Notes: generated from the sequence alone by a model not told the origin. 41,261 nt of DNA from JBCCEV01 sp039030125 (GCA_039030125.1 JBCCEV010000016.1:1-41261), one strand, 5' to 3'. Positions 1-8,921 are shown, counted from the stretch's first letter. Numbers and translations are program-made.

Positions 1-1345
1 CGAATTGAATCGGATGTTTCGATTCCTCAACCTCAATACTGCTGCGGTAGATAAGTCCAGCGGCCACCGGCAAACCATAGTTCAACCAACCGTCTGTAGT
101 CGGCGTTCCCGGTCCTCCGTTTGCGATCACCCATTCTTGATTAATGTAGGGACTATCGTCGTAGCGCCAGTCTTTGCCGGAAATCACGCCCGCGCCAGCG
201 CCCATGCCCATTGCACCTTCGGCTAATCCATAGCCTTCGCCGATTTGCGCAAACGCGGCCTGGGTGGCATTAACAATCCGATCGCCAATGTTGGTCGTTG
301 CCATAGAACAGCTATGAGGAAATTTCGGTTTCCCAGTAATGCACCCGTCGCGCAGCTTCACGTCTACGCGGCGGAAACTGCCAGCGTTGTGCGGGACATC
401 GGAATCCAGACAGTTAAATACGCCACATAAGGCGTTGCTCGTCGCGCAGGCGACTGACTCGTTCAGGCCAAAATCCAAGTTATCAATATTGTCGGTCAGG
501 TCGACCTCGATGTGAGCGGCTTCTGGATCGACCTTTACGGTCACGTTAATCGGCAGACCTTCATTGGTTACCGGCGGTAAGGGGTCATAAACGCTGGTAT
601 AGGCACATTCACTTTTTGGCATGCGTTTGATGGCTTCCACCATGCGGCGCTCTGAATACTCAAACCATTCGGTGATGAATTGCTTAATCGTGTCCTTACC
701 GTAGCGCTCAACGAGTTCAACCAACCGACGCTCGCCAATCCGCGCGGCCCCAATGGTCGCTAAGTAATCGCCATACCACTGATCAGGAACGCGGATACGC
801 CTTCTGCACATGCGGATGATGTCTTCAACGTCCTTGTAGTCCTTTTGCACGCGCACACAGGGAAAAATAAGGGCGCCTTCCTCGTAGATATCTCGGGCGT
901 AAGCGTAATAAGTGCTCGGGATCGAATTACCGCAGTCGGCCTGATGCGCTTTCGCGCAGGTCGTGAATAAATGCTCGCCATCGACGAAGACCGGCACTAA
1001 AAACATATGATCCGCAGCGTGGGTGTTACCAATGTAAGGATCGTTGTGTAAAAACGCGTCCCCCGGTTGCAGATCCTCGTGCAGATCGCACATCGCTTGG
1101 GACTGCAAGCTTGAACCGAAAATATGCACAGGAACGCCCTCCCCAGGCGCCAGGAGATGATTGTCGGCCGTTACCACTGAGCAGGAGAAATCCCGCACCA
1201 CTGCGAGGACCGCAGAGCGCGCTGTGCGCAGCAGAGTGTTCGTCATCTCCCCAACAATCGCGTTCATGCGATTGGCCAACACCGCCATCAAAACCGGGTC
1301 CATGCCGGCGCCGTTGACACTCGGTTTGCCGTTATTGGAAGCCAT
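1..1345 (-). CDS. Hydantoinase B/oxoprolinase-family protein, 3' end cut off by window
   Basis: This is the N-terminal ~448 residues of an HyuB-type subunit; the frame stays open to the left edge, so the C-terminus is missing (the family usually has about 520-580 residues). HyuB proteins pair with HyuA-type ATP-dependent subunits to open hydantoin, oxoproline or related cyclic amides. Family features are the opening DPVLMAVLANRMNAI, the GDAFLHNDPYIGNTHAADH segment near residues 90-110, and an RSSIEVEESKHPIQ stretch at the edge. The ATG at 1345 follows a good Shine-Dalgarno (CAGGAGC). No hyuA lies upstream, where a divergent GST gene sits, so a partner would have to be beyond the left edge. 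The substrate cannot be told from sequence. Confidence 0.88.
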   Translation of the reverse strand, partial: MASNNGKPSVNGAGMDPVLMAVLANRMNAIVGEMTNTLLRTARSAVLAVVRDFSCSVVTADNHLLAPGEGVPVHIFGSSLQSQAMCDLHEDLQPGDAFLHNDPYIGNTHAADHMFLVPVFVDGEHLFTTCAKAHQADCGNSIPSTYYAYARDIYEEGALIFPCVRVQKDYKDVEDIIRMCRRRIRVPDQWYGDYLATIGAARIGERRLVELVERYGKDTIKQFITEWFEYSERRMVEAIKRMPKSECAYTSVYDPLPPVTNEGLPINVTVKVDPEAAHIEVDLTDNIDNLDFGLNESVACATSNALCGVFNCLDSDVPHNAGSFRRVDVKLRDGCITGKPKFPHSCSMATTNIGDRIVNATQAAFAQIGEGYGLAEGAMGMGAGAGVISGKDWRYDDSPYINQEWVIANGGPGTPTTDGWLNYGLPVAAGLIYRSSIEVEESKHPIQF

Positions 1346-1365
1346 CGTTATTCCAGCTCCTGTCT

Positions 1366-1401
1366 CATAGTCGTGACGGTATGGAATATGGCATGACTAT
1401 G
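1366..1401. repeat. Imperfect inverted repeat between hyuB and GST genes
   Basis: The arms CATAGTCGTG (1366-1375) and CATGACTATG (1392-1401) are inverted copies with one mismatch, separated by 16 bases, in the 134-bp space between divergent genes. Six T residues follow on the plus strand, but no plus-strand gene ends upstream, so an operator is likelier than a terminator. No regulator is encoded next to it. Confidence 0.4.
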
Positions 1402-1479
1402 ATTTTTTAGGTACCCCACGCCCGCAAAAGCTGATTTGAGACTAGAATGCGCTGCCGCTAGCACCATAAGAGAGCAATC

Positions 1480-2160
1480 ATGATCGATCTGTATACCGCA
1501 TCAACCCCTAACGGATGGAAAGTCTCCGTGATGCTCGAAGAAATCGGCATGGAGTACACCACCCACCACGTCGACATCATGACGGGCGTGCAAAAAGAAG
1601 ATTGGTTCTTGAAATTGAACCCGAATGGCCGAATCCCGGCGATAGTGGATCGAGCTAACAACGATCTGGCGATCTTCGAATCCGGCGCGATCATGGTTTA
1701 CCTCGCCGAGAAAAGTGGCCAATTGATGCCGACCGACGACAAGGGCAAATACGCGGTGATGCAGTGGTTGATGTTCCAGATGGGCGGGATCGGCCCGATG
1801 ATGGGACAATCGAACATCTTTTATCGCTATTTCCCCGAGAAAATCCCCAGCGCCATTTCACGCTATCACAGCGAGTGCCGGCGTCTGTTCGAAGTGCTAG
1901 AGCGTCAACTCGAAGGACGCGAATATCTATGTGACGACTACAGCCTGGCCGATATTGCCAATTGGTGTTGGGTCCGCATTCATTTCTGGGGCGGCAGCGA
2001 CGTCGAAGGCCTGCCGAATCTCAAGTCCTGGATGGCCCGCCTAGAAGCCCGTCCAGCCTGTCAGCGCGGGATTGCGGTGCCGAACGCCATCGATTGGGAT
2101 GAGCTTGAGAAGGATCTGGAGCAAAAAGATAGCGGTATCAAAAACATGGTGAGCAAGTAG
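1480..2160 (+). CDS. Glutathione S-transferase family protein, YfcG/YghU type
   Basis: A 226-residue cytosolic GST with an N-terminal thioredoxin-like domain (about 1-85) and a C-terminal helical domain. The opening MIDLYTASTPNGWKVSVML closely matches E. coli YfcG, including Thr9 and Asn11, which in that protein contact the glutathione sulfur. The NPNGRIPAIVD segment carries the cis-proline and is followed by the ESGAIMVYLAE glutathione-binding segment. YfcG-type enzymes are disulfide-bond oxidoreductases rather than classical conjugating transferases, which is the likely activity here. The ATG at 1480 follows an AAGAGAG ribosome site. It ends two bases before the convergent htpX stop and is divergent from hyuB. 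Confidence 0.9.
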   Translation: MIDLYTASTPNGWKVSVMLEEIGMEYTTHHVDIMTGVQKEDWFLKLNPNGRIPAIVDRANNDLAIFESGAIMVYLAEKSGQLMPTDDKGKYAVMQWLMFQMGGIGPMMGQSNIFYRYFPEKIPSAISRYHSECRRLFEVLERQLEGREYLCDDYSLADIANWCWVRIHFWGGSDVEGLPNLKSWMARLEARPACQRGIAVPNAIDWDELEKDLEQKDSGIKNMVSK

Positions 2161-2162
2161 CC

Positions 2163-2999
2163 CTAGGCCGCCTGCTTGAGAGCTTCGATCCGCGCGCTCA
2201 GCGGCGGGTGGGTCGATAAGAGGCCACCAAATAGGCCGCTAATTCCTTGTGCCGCCATACTTTCAGGCAACGCAGCGGGCTCTGATTGTTGCTGTAGACG
2301 TTCTAACGCAGCAATCATTTTAGCGTGGCTTGACAGCGCCGCGCCGCCAGCGTCGGCACGGTATTCGCGAAAGCGGCTAAACCATTTCACGACGATTGAA
2401 GCCAAGATACCGAGCACCGCCTGAGCGGCGTAGTAACCCATGAAATAACCCATCCCACGGCCACGACTATTGCGATCGATCGCGGCCGCTAAGATGTGTG
2501 CAAAGACCATCACGAAGGTGTTCATCACACCTTGCAACAAGGCCAGCGTCACCATATCGCCATTGGCGACGTGGCTCACCTCGTGACCAAGCACCGCTTC
2601 CACTTCATCTTGATTCATGTGCTTCAGCAATCCGCTGCTCACGGCCACCAAGGCATCGTTGCGATTAGCCCCGGTGGCGAACGCATTTGGCGCGTCGGAA
2701 GAAAAAACGGCGACTTCCGGCATCCCGATACCGGCTTGTTCTGATTGTCGTGCTACCGTTTCGATTAGCCATTGCTCAGACGAATTCCTAGGCGCTTCGA
2801 TAACCTCCGCACCGACCGCCCGCTTGGCCATCGTCTTCGACATCATCAACGATATGAAGGCGCCACCCATGCCAAACAGGCCCGCAATCATTATGAATCC
2901 AGAGGTGCCTTGTTGATGAAGCCCCAAGACTTGCAGCACGATCGACAACACGATCATGACCGCAAAATTGGTACCTAGGAATAAACCGATTCGAAGCAT
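2163..2999 (-). CDS. htpX: Membrane zinc metalloprotease HtpX (peptidase M48)
   Basis: A 278-residue inner-membrane protease that in E. coli removes damaged or misfolded membrane proteins alongside FtsH. Two membrane helices lie near residues 5-25 and 33-54. The zinc site HEVSH is at 139-143, with the third ligand Glu212 in a REYRAD motif. Two more hydrophobic segments lie near 150-172 and 187-207. Length and order match the family (about 280-290). The ATG at 2999 follows GAGAA. The gene stands alone between a convergent GST and the kinase gene, with 58 bp upstream. In relatives it is controlled by envelope stress (CpxR); no such site was recognised here. Confidence 0.95.
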   Translation of the reverse strand: MLRIGLFLGTNFAVMIVLSIVLQVLGLHQQGTSGFIMIAGLFGMGGAFISLMMSKTMAKRAVGAEVIEAPRNSSEQWLIETVARQSEQAGIGMPEVAVFSSDAPNAFATGANRNDALVAVSSGLLKHMNQDEVEAVLGHEVSHVANGDMVTLALLQGVMNTFVMVFAHILAAAIDRNSRGRGMGYFMGYYAAQAVLGILASIVVKWFSRFREYRADAGGAALSSHAKMIAALERLQQQSEPAALPESMAAQGISGLFGGLLSTHPPLSARIEALKQAA

Positions 3000-3057
3000 T
3001 CGCGTTCTCGTAAAATTGGGTAGATGACATAGCTGTTATGTGGGGCGGCGGCGATCT

Positions 3058-4416
3058 TTATTCAAGGGTCGCCGGCACCTCGGGCTCGAACGCCGCCTGG
3101 GTGCTCGGAATTGGTGCGTCACGCGTCGCATCAAAACGGGTGTCGGGAAACTTGAGGGTTATTGATGTGCCCTTCGCGACCGCGCTTTCGATCTCGATTT
3201 CCCAGCCGAAACGATCGGTGACCCGGCGCACCAGACTCAGGCCGATCCCGTGACCACTCTCTCGATTGTTGTCGCCCCGATAATACGGCTCAAATACGTT
3301 ACCGATATTCTCGGGCGCAATCCCGATGCCACTATCGACAATTTGCACTGAACCAGTATCAACAATAACCGAGACCGTGCCCTGATCGGTGTAAGCACAG
3401 GCATTACGGATCAAGTTCCCCAGAACAATGCCCAGAATTTGCTCGTAACCGGTGACCCACAATCTGCCGCGCGAATGACCGGCAATCACGAGTTGCTTGC
3501 TGCCGTAGACCATTTGCGCCGCGGCGAGTTCGCGATCGACGACACCGTTCACTGAAACCTCCCGCTCGGCGAGCTTGCCCTCATGCTCACGGGCCAATAA
3601 CAACAACGCTTCGGTCAATTCATGCATGTCATGCGCGGAGCGTTGAACTTTCTCGGCCATATTGCGCGCCGAATCGCTCAAATCATCACGGCCCAAGAGA
3701 CTGTTGCTGGCCATCCTGATGACCGTTAAAGGGGTTCTGAGCTCGTGACTAGCTTCACGGGCGAACAAACGCTCGCGTTCCACGAACTGATTAACCCGGT
3801 TCATGAGCTGCTGAACAGCCACGACGAGTTGGCGGACCTCTGAATCCATATCGGTGGATTGCAGATCCAGTTCGGGTTCAAAATGCTTTTGTGCCTCGAT
3901 ATCGACGTCCGCCAGTTCTCGGGCCAAGCGGATCACGGGAGACACCGCCCGGCGAGAAATTCGAAAGGCAATCCAAGCCCCGGAATACAACACCACCAAT
4001 AGCAACGCCAAGGGTGCGACGCCAAAGTAAGTCGCGAGCTGCTGAACGTTCTGTGCATCGAAAACCAGAAACAGACGACCTTCCCGCTCAGTACTCACGT
4101 GGACGACAGTCTTGCCCGCAGCGGTGAGAACGTCGTGAATGCCATTCTGTAGGCCCGCGAATTCGTCGGGCGGAGGTTCGCCATGCTCGAAGTAGTAGCC
4201 GATTAAGGTGTTGGTATTCGGCGCTCGCGTATTACTTTCGATTTTATGGCGCGCCCAAAAGTAATCAGCTTCACGCTCCAAGGCTGACACAATCAGTAGC
4301 TCGCGGATTGCAAATTCCGCAAGGAACACGCCTGCAAACGCGGTCGCGCTGATCAGCAATATTTGCAAGACAAAAGCGCGCCACAGACGCGTATTGAGCC
4401 GCCGCGTCTTAAACAC
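3058..4416 (-). CDS. Two-component sensor histidine kinase
   Basis: A 452-residue inner-membrane kinase. Transmembrane helices at about 14-36 and 131-153 flank a ~95-residue periplasmic sensor domain of no recognised type. A HAMP-like linker follows, then the HisKA box REASHELRTPLT with phospho-acceptor His224, and an HATPase_c domain with an N-box (NLIRNACAYT) and G-boxes (DSGIGI, GHGIGLSLV). It starts with GTG inside the end of the response-regulator gene (8-base overlap), so the two are translationally coupled. The cognate regulator is the OmpR-type protein just upstream. The signal is unknown; the preceding AEC transporter suggests an organic acid as one possibility. Confidence 0.93.
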   Translation of the reverse strand: MFKTRRLNTRLWRAFVLQILLISATAFAGVFLAEFAIRELLIVSALEREADYFWARHKIESNTRAPNTNTLIGYYFEHGEPPPDEFAGLQNGIHDVLTAAGKTVVHVSTEREGRLFLVFDAQNVQQLATYFGVAPLALLLVVLYSGAWIAFRISRRAVSPVIRLARELADVDIEAQKHFEPELDLQSTDMDSEVRQLVVAVQQLMNRVNQFVERERLFAREASHELRTPLTVIRMASNSLLGRDDLSDSARNMAEKVQRSAHDMHELTEALLLLAREHEGKLAEREVSVNGVVDRELAAAQMVYGSKQLVIAGHSRGRLWVTGYEQILGIVLGNLIRNACAYTDQGTVSVIVDTGSVQIVDSGIGIAPENIGNVFEPYYRGDNNRESGHGIGLSLVRRVTDRFGWEIEIESAVAKGTSITLKFPDTRFDATRDAPIPSTQAAFEPEVPATLE

Positions 4417-5131
4417 CCTCGCTCAACCTGAAGCCAGCCCCATGCACGGTTTTAATCAGCGCTTGGGAAAAGGGTTTATCGACGGCCTTGCGCAGCGTAT
4501 AGAGATGACTGCGTAGGGCGTCGCTGTCGGGCGGGATATCGCCCCAAACTGTTCGTTCGATCGCGGAGCGTTCTACGACACGAGGAGACTCACGCATCAG
4601 TAAGTGCAGGATTTTGAACCCTATTGGTGTTACTGCCAGGGTCCGCCCGCCCCTTTCAACTTGGCGTGTCTTGAGATCGAGTACAAGATCCCCAACGGAC
4701 AAAATAGCGCTTTCGAGTTTGCCATGGCGGCGCCGCAGCAGTGCGCCCAAACGGGCTGCAAGTTCCTCAAGATCGAAAGGTTTGACCAAATAGTCGTCGG
4801 CGCCGCTATCGAAGCCCGCGATCTTTTCATCCAACGCGTCACGGGCGGTGAGCATCAACACCGCGATATCCGAGTTGCGCTCGCGCCGCAGCCGTTGGCA
4901 AACCTCCAAGCCGTCGATGCCGGGTAACATGACATCGAGTACCACCGCGTCATACTGATTGGCGCACAACAGACGCCATGCTTGATTACCGTCGGCGGCG
5001 TAATCAACATCAACATTCTTCTCCGCCAAATGATCGACGACCATTTCCGCGATGTCGCGATGATCTTCGACAACCAGCACCGCGCTTCCTTCGATGCTGT
5101 TGGAACCTGTGACTGGACTGGCTATCGACAT
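4409..5131 (-). CDS. OmpR/PhoB-family response regulator
   Basis: A 240-residue DNA-binding regulator. The receiver domain (about 17-130) has an acidic pocket (VVEDHRD), phospho-acceptor Asp66 in VLDVMLPG and a conserved Lys in the LVKPFDLEE loop. A winged-helix Trans_reg_C domain (about 145-238) ends in the typical LRSHLYTLRKAVDKPF recognition region. It overlaps the kinase gene by eight bases and starts 18 bases after the AEC transporter stop, so all three genes probably form one transcript. The first ~16 residues precede the receiver core and are not conserved. Confidence 0.94.
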   Translation of the reverse strand: MSIASPVTGSNSIEGSAVLVVEDHRDIAEMVVDHLAEKNVDVDYAADGNQAWRLLCANQYDAVVLDVMLPGIDGLEVCQRLRRERNSDIAVLMLTARDALDEKIAGFDSGADDYLVKPFDLEELAARLGALLRRRHGKLESAILSVGDLVLDLKTRQVERGGRTLAVTPIGFKILHLLMRESPRVVERSAIERTVWGDIPPDSDALRSHLYTLRKAVDKPFSQALIKTVHGAGFRLSEGV

Positions 5132-5149
5132 GGTTTTAACCGCAGAACT

Positions 5150-6085
5150 CTAATCTACAGAAAAATAGGCTAGCGCCCAGGGACAGAGTAGCGCAGAAAC
5201 CACCGTCGAGACGATTATTGTTTGCGCGATCCGCTGCTGCTGATAACCCATCTGCGCGGCAAAAATGAATGCATTAATACCGGACGGCATCAAAGCAAGC
5301 ACCACCGCGATCTTGGTCCACTCAACAGGCACATCCAAGGCGTTGCAGGCCCACCACACCAGCAATGGGGAGAACACGTTCTTCAAGACAACAAATAGCA
5401 GCGTATCCCACATCCCGCCCTCAAGCTTGAAAGCGCCCAAATTCAGTCCTAGCGCGATCAATGCGCATCCAGGTGCCGCGGCGCCGAGCAGGCTTAGGCC
5501 CTGATTTATCGTATGTGGCACGCTGAGGTCGAAAAAGTTCAGCCCTAAACCGGCGACCATGCTGACAACAATCGGATTAAGCAACGCCGAGCCGATTGCG
5601 CGTAGCGGACTCGAACCGCTGCCGAGCGCGCGCGCTTCCAGTGTTTTGACGGTCAAAACGGTGGTTGGGAACAACAACAGGCTCTGCGTCGCGAGCAGGA
5701 CATACAGAGGAAGCAGTGCGGCCGGGCCATAAGCCTGGGTCAACAGCGGATAGCCGAGTAACACGATGTTGGAGTAGCAGGCTGTCATGGCTGCGATGCC
5801 TAAACTTCCACCCCGCCATTGCAAGAAGTAGGCAGCCGATAGGGCGCCGGCAAAAAACACGGCAAAAGAGGGTCCATAGAACGCCAGGAGAAATCGCCAC
5901 GGCAGCTCGTTGGGCAAGTTAACCGTCGCAAGATTATTGATGAGCATCGCCGGGATGGCGACGAAATACATAAAGCGGGTTAGGCCCTCGGTTTGAGCGC
6001 CGCTAATGACTTTTGATTTTGCCAGCGCAAATCCAAGCGCGACCACAAGGAAAACCGGGGCTACGACGGTGAGCACAACCGACAC
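5150..6085 (-). CDS. AEC-family transporter (auxin-efflux-carrier/malonate-transporter type)
   Basis: A 311-residue polytopic membrane protein, hydrophobic throughout, with about ten predicted helices in two five-helix halves. The opening LTVVAPVFLVVALGFALAKSK and the LTRFMYFVAIPAMLI segment are typical of Mem_trans (AEC) proteins, which include MdcF-like malonate carriers and secondary exporters of organic anions. The start is GTG at 6085, with only a weak ribosome site. It precedes the response regulator by 18 bases on the same strand. The substrate is not predictable. Loss of control by the downstream two-component system would be one test of a functional link. Confidence 0.88.
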   Translation of the reverse strand: MSVVLTVVAPVFLVVALGFALAKSKVISGAQTEGLTRFMYFVAIPAMLINNLATVNLPNELPWRFLLAFYGPSFAVFFAGALSAAYFLQWRGGSLGIAAMTACYSNIVLLGYPLLTQAYGPAALLPLYVLLATQSLLLFPTTVLTVKTLEARALGSGSSPLRAIGSALLNPIVVSMVAGLGLNFFDLSVPHTINQGLSLLGAAAPGCALIALGLNLGAFKLEGGMWDTLLFVVLKNVFSPLLVWWACNALDVPVEWTKIAVVLALMPSGINAFIFAAQMGYQQQRIAQTIIVSTVVSALLCPWALAYFSVD

Positions 6086-6110
6086 GATCTAGACCCGCAG
6101 TGTTGACGTT

Positions 6111-6140
6111 AAAAAAAACGCCGGCTAAAAAGCCGGCGTT
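6111..6140 (-). terminator. Rho-independent terminator for the LLM oxidoreductase gene
   Basis: A perfect 8-bp GC stem (CGCCGGCT/AGCCGGCG, extendable by AA/TT) with a four-base loop is followed on the minus strand by eight T residues. It lies 25 bases after the stop of the minus-strand gene and before the AEC gene start. Confidence 0.9.
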
Positions 6141-6164
6141 TCGAACAATGCAGCTTGATAACCG

Positions 6165-7391
6165 TTACGCGTTAACCGCCACACGCTGCGTATTTGGCGC
6201 TTTGATTTTGTCCGTGAAGTTTGGCCAGACCTGTTCCGTGGCAAGCTCTATGCTGCGCATTAGGGCTTTGTGCGGCATGTGGTTGTAGTGGAAGTTCCAG
6301 AAATAGTCGACCGGCAGCGCCTTGAACAACGCTTCCAGCTTGCGATTGACGGTGTCGGGGCTGCCATGAATAACCAAGCCACGCTCGGAAATCGATTCGA
6401 AAGTTGCCGGCGGATCCCAAGGGCCCTCGCCAGGAGCGGCAACGGCGGCTCCAAATCCGAAGGCAGTGAAAAATTCGTTCCAAATGAATGAGCCCGCATC
6501 GCGCGCCAGACGCTCAGCTTCTTCATCCGTATCAGCAATGATGATTTCACGTGTCATGGCCATACCCTGACCGAAACCATAATCATAGCCAGCTTCCGCT
6601 GCGGCCTCTTGGCCAGCACGGAAATGCGGTGTCACAACATCGAGATGGGTCATGATGGTGATCGGGACAACGCCCCGCTCCATCGCCCAGCGGATCGACC
6701 GTTCCGAGGTCGCGAACGGCATGAACAGATCGAGCATCTGGTTGTTGTACAAGCCTGGCGCGATACCTATTTCGTTGACGATACCTTTCTCGTCGACCCC
6801 TTGGCCATATTTATGAGCGGCAGGCGCAGCAGCCCAGGCGATATCCGGCGTCGGGATTTGCCAGTGCTTGCCTTGGTGAGAAAACGTGTCGTTAGACCAC
6901 GCCTTGTGAATGATCTCGAAATGCTCTTCGAACAGCTCGCGTTTAAGCTCCTCGTAGTCCTCGCCAGCGCCGGGATTACCCAAACCCACCTGCTGACCAA
7001 GAACATTGACCCAGCGCGGCTGATAACCACGGGCAAACCCAGCGAACGCTCGCCCTTGCAACATCTGGGACATCATCGCGATATCTTCGGCAAGGTTGAT
7101 GGGATTGCGCGACGGCAGCACGTTGCCGAGCTGGCCGAACTTCATATTCTTGGTCCTGGAACCGAAATAGGTGTTCAGCAATACCGGGTTGGTAGAGACC
7201 TCCTCGCCTTCGATATGGAAGTGATGCTCGGTGGTACCGCACCCGTAGTAGCCAAAATCATCCATGTATTGGAGCTGAGTCGTTATCTCAGACAGCATGT
7301 CTTGATAAAGATCAGTTCGTTTGCCGGCCATGCCGGCCTCGATATCAGATTTTCGCCCGACTGACGGCAGGTAAAACGCACCTACTTCCAT
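6165..7391 (-). CDS. LLM-class flavin-dependent oxidoreductase (bacterial-luciferase-like)
   Basis: A ~408-residue TIM-barrel protein of the luciferase-like monooxygenase superfamily, which uses reduced FMN or F420. Family marks are the early GYYGCGTTEHHF segment, the NVLPSRNPINLAEDIAMM strand-helix unit, and the RAFAGFARGYQPRW region. I prefer the ATG at 7391, with GAGGTG seven bases upstream; a TTG six bases earlier would leave no room for a ribosome site. A RidA-family gene lies upstream on the same strand, with a 160-bp gap holding a 12-bp palindrome. Pairing a flavin monooxygenase with a Rid protein recalls RutA/RutC, but the substrate here is unknown. Confidence 0.9.
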   Translation of the reverse strand: MEVGAFYLPSVGRKSDIEAGMAGKRTDLYQDMLSEITTQLQYMDDFGYYGCGTTEHHFHIEGEEVSTNPVLLNTYFGSRTKNMKFGQLGNVLPSRNPINLAEDIAMMSQMLQGRAFAGFARGYQPRWVNVLGQQVGLGNPGAGEDYEELKRELFEEHFEIIHKAWSNDTFSHQGKHWQIPTPDIAWAAAPAAHKYGQGVDEKGIVNEIGIAPGLYNNQMLDLFMPFATSERSIRWAMERGVVPITIMTHLDVVTPHFRAGQEAAAEAGYDYGFGQGMAMTREIIIADTDEEAERLARDAGSFIWNEFFTAFGFGAAVAAPGEGPWDPPATFESISERGLVIHGSPDTVNRKLEALFKALPVDYFWNFHYNHMPHKALMRSIELATEQVWPNFTDKIKAPNTQRVAVNA

Positions 7392-7507
7392 CACCAATCA
7401 CCTCGTGTTTTCGAAACGAAATATAGCTCTGGCCCTACGTCAACGTATGGCCCTCAGATCCTGCTTTGGAGATTACTACGCACAGGGAATTTCGTCCATG
7501 CTGACAA

Positions 7508-7519
7508 GCACCTAGGTGC
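7508..7519. promoter_or_regulatory. Perfect 12-bp palindrome upstream of the LLM gene
   Basis: GCACCTAGGTGC is fully self-complementary and lies about 117 bases before the LLM start codon, between it and the RidA-like gene. It could be a dimeric-repressor site; a single copy in one gap is weak evidence. Confidence 0.3.
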
Positions 7520-7559
7520 AAGACATAGTGTCCTGAATTAAGTTCGGCAAATCCGTAGG

Positions 7560-7952
7560 TTACGGCACCTTCGCGGCAACGCAATCAATTTCAATATGCC
7601 ATTCAGGCAGCACCAATCGCTTGACGATAATGCCGGTCGACGCGGGTCGGGCGTCGCCCAACACCTTGGCGCGCGCCGCGGCAAAAGCACCGTAGTGCGT
7701 GTCGTCGGTCAAATAGGCATTGATTTTGACAATATTCTCGACGCTCATTCCAGCCCCTGCGACCACGGCCATCACGTTGGCCCAGGCCTGCTCAGCCTCC
7801 TCCTCGATGGTATCCGGCAGCGTTTCATCGGGCCGCACGCCGACCTGACCCGAGATGTGGAGCACCTCAGCATCTGCTGGGATCACGACCCCATGGTGAT
7901 AAGCGTTATTGAACGGCTTCATGATTCCGTCGGGATTAAATTTTTTGAGCAT
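7560..7952 (-). CDS. RidA/YjgF/YER057c/UK114-family protein, non-archetypal
   Basis: A 130-residue chorismate-mutase-like small protein, expected to be a trimer. The conserved LHISGQVGV strand (31-39), the QAWANVMAVVAGAG helix and the C-terminal IEIDCVAA strand identify the family. In RidA enzymes an Arg (Arg105 in E. coli) binds the imine's carboxylate within PARS. Here the matching stretch is PAST, so that Arg is Ser105, which argues against 2-aminoacrylate deaminase activity and for one of the other Rid subfamilies. The ATG at 7952 has a strong AGGAGG eight bases upstream. It lies upstream of the LLM oxidoreductase on the same strand. Confidence 0.9.
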   Translation of the reverse strand: MLKKFNPDGIMKPFNNAYHHGVVIPADAEVLHISGQVGVRPDETLPDTIEEEAEQAWANVMAVVAGAGMSVENIVKINAYLTDDTHYGAFAAARAKVLGDARPASTGIIVKRLVLPEWHIEIDCVAAKVP

Positions 7953-8062
7953 GTCTGTGGCCTCCTAGAGCCAGAGCCGCCGATTGGGCTAGGGGTAATT
8001 TTTCGGTTAAAGTGCGGCGCTTGAGCCTGCGGGCCATCCTCTCACAATACGAAGCTCATTTT

Positions 8063-8875
8063 ATGTCAATCCAAGCGATCCGGACGGAGGAAAACTTCGT
8101 CACAGAAGAGCCTTACTACCAGGCAGTTGGTAACGAAATCGAGGTTTTTGCGGCAGCCTTCCAGAACCAACTGCCTATTTTGCTGAAGGGCCCGACGGGC
8201 TGTGGCAAAACGCGCTTTATCGAATTCATGGCTTGGTACTTGAAGCGCCCCATGATCACCGTCGCCTGCCATGATGATCTAACCGCCTCTGACTTGGTTG
8301 GCCGCTTTCTTCTCAAGGGTGGTGAAACGGTATGGGTGGATGGGCCAGTAACCCGCGCGGTGCGCAGCGGTAGCATTTGTTATCTCGATGAAATCGTCGA
8401 AGCTCGAAAAGATACTTCCGTGATCATTCACCCCCTGTGTGATGACCGCCGGTTGTTGCCGGTAGAAAAGCTTGGCGAGTTACTTCAAGCGCCACCGGAG
8501 TTCAGTTTGGCGATTTCGTACAATCCAGGTTACCAAAGCGTTCTTAAGGACCTTAAACAAAGTACGCGTCAACGCTTTGTTGCGATCGAGTTCGACTACC
8601 CGGATGCAGGTAGCGAGCAAACGATTGTTGAGAAAGAAACGGATATCGATGCGCAAACGGCGAAGCAGCTCGTGAAGTTTGGCGGTATGACCCGAAACCT
8701 CAAAGGCAGCGGCTTGGATGAAGGTGCCAGCACCCGGCTATTGGTAAACGCCGCCAAGCTGATTAATGCTGGAATTACGCCAGTGGTCGCAACCGACACC
8801 GCGGTCGCCCAAGCGCTGACCGACGACTTGGATATGCTCAAAGCTGTTCACGAGCTAAGCCGCTCGGTTTTCTAG
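8063..8875 (+). CDS. MoxR-type AAA+ ATPase, CbbQ/NirQ/NorQ family
   Basis: A 270-residue AAA_5 ATPase with Walker A GPTGCGKT (43-50), Walker B CYLDE (106-110) and a CbbQ_C-like tail. Such proteins form hexamers that remodel or insert metal into a partner enzyme (Rubisco for CbbQ, nitric oxide reductase for NorQ) together with a VWA protein. The next gene encodes that VWA partner, but no Rubisco, Nor or Nir genes are in the window. The frame opens at GTG 8012, but the ATG at 8063 (GAAG eight bases upstream) fits the family N-terminus better. It is divergent from the RidA-like gene. Confidence 0.92.
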   Translation: MSIQAIRTEENFVTEEPYYQAVGNEIEVFAAAFQNQLPILLKGPTGCGKTRFIEFMAWYLKRPMITVACHDDLTASDLVGRFLLKGGETVWVDGPVTRAVRSGSICYLDEIVEARKDTSVIIHPLCDDRRLLPVEKLGELLQAPPEFSLAISYNPGYQSVLKDLKQSTRQRFVAIEFDYPDAGSEQTIVEKETDIDAQTAKQLVKFGGMTRNLKGSGLDEGASTRLLVNAAKLINAGITPVVATDTAVAQALTDDLDMLKAVHELSRSVF

Positions 8876-8921
8876 GCCCGTACCTCGCACAGAAATCTAA
8901 AGAGCGCTGCGCCTCACGGCG

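Noticed and set aside
6609..7364. 251-codon plus-strand frame inside the LLM gene
   Set aside because: It is antisense to a clearly recognised protein and has His/Arg/Asp-rich shadow composition.
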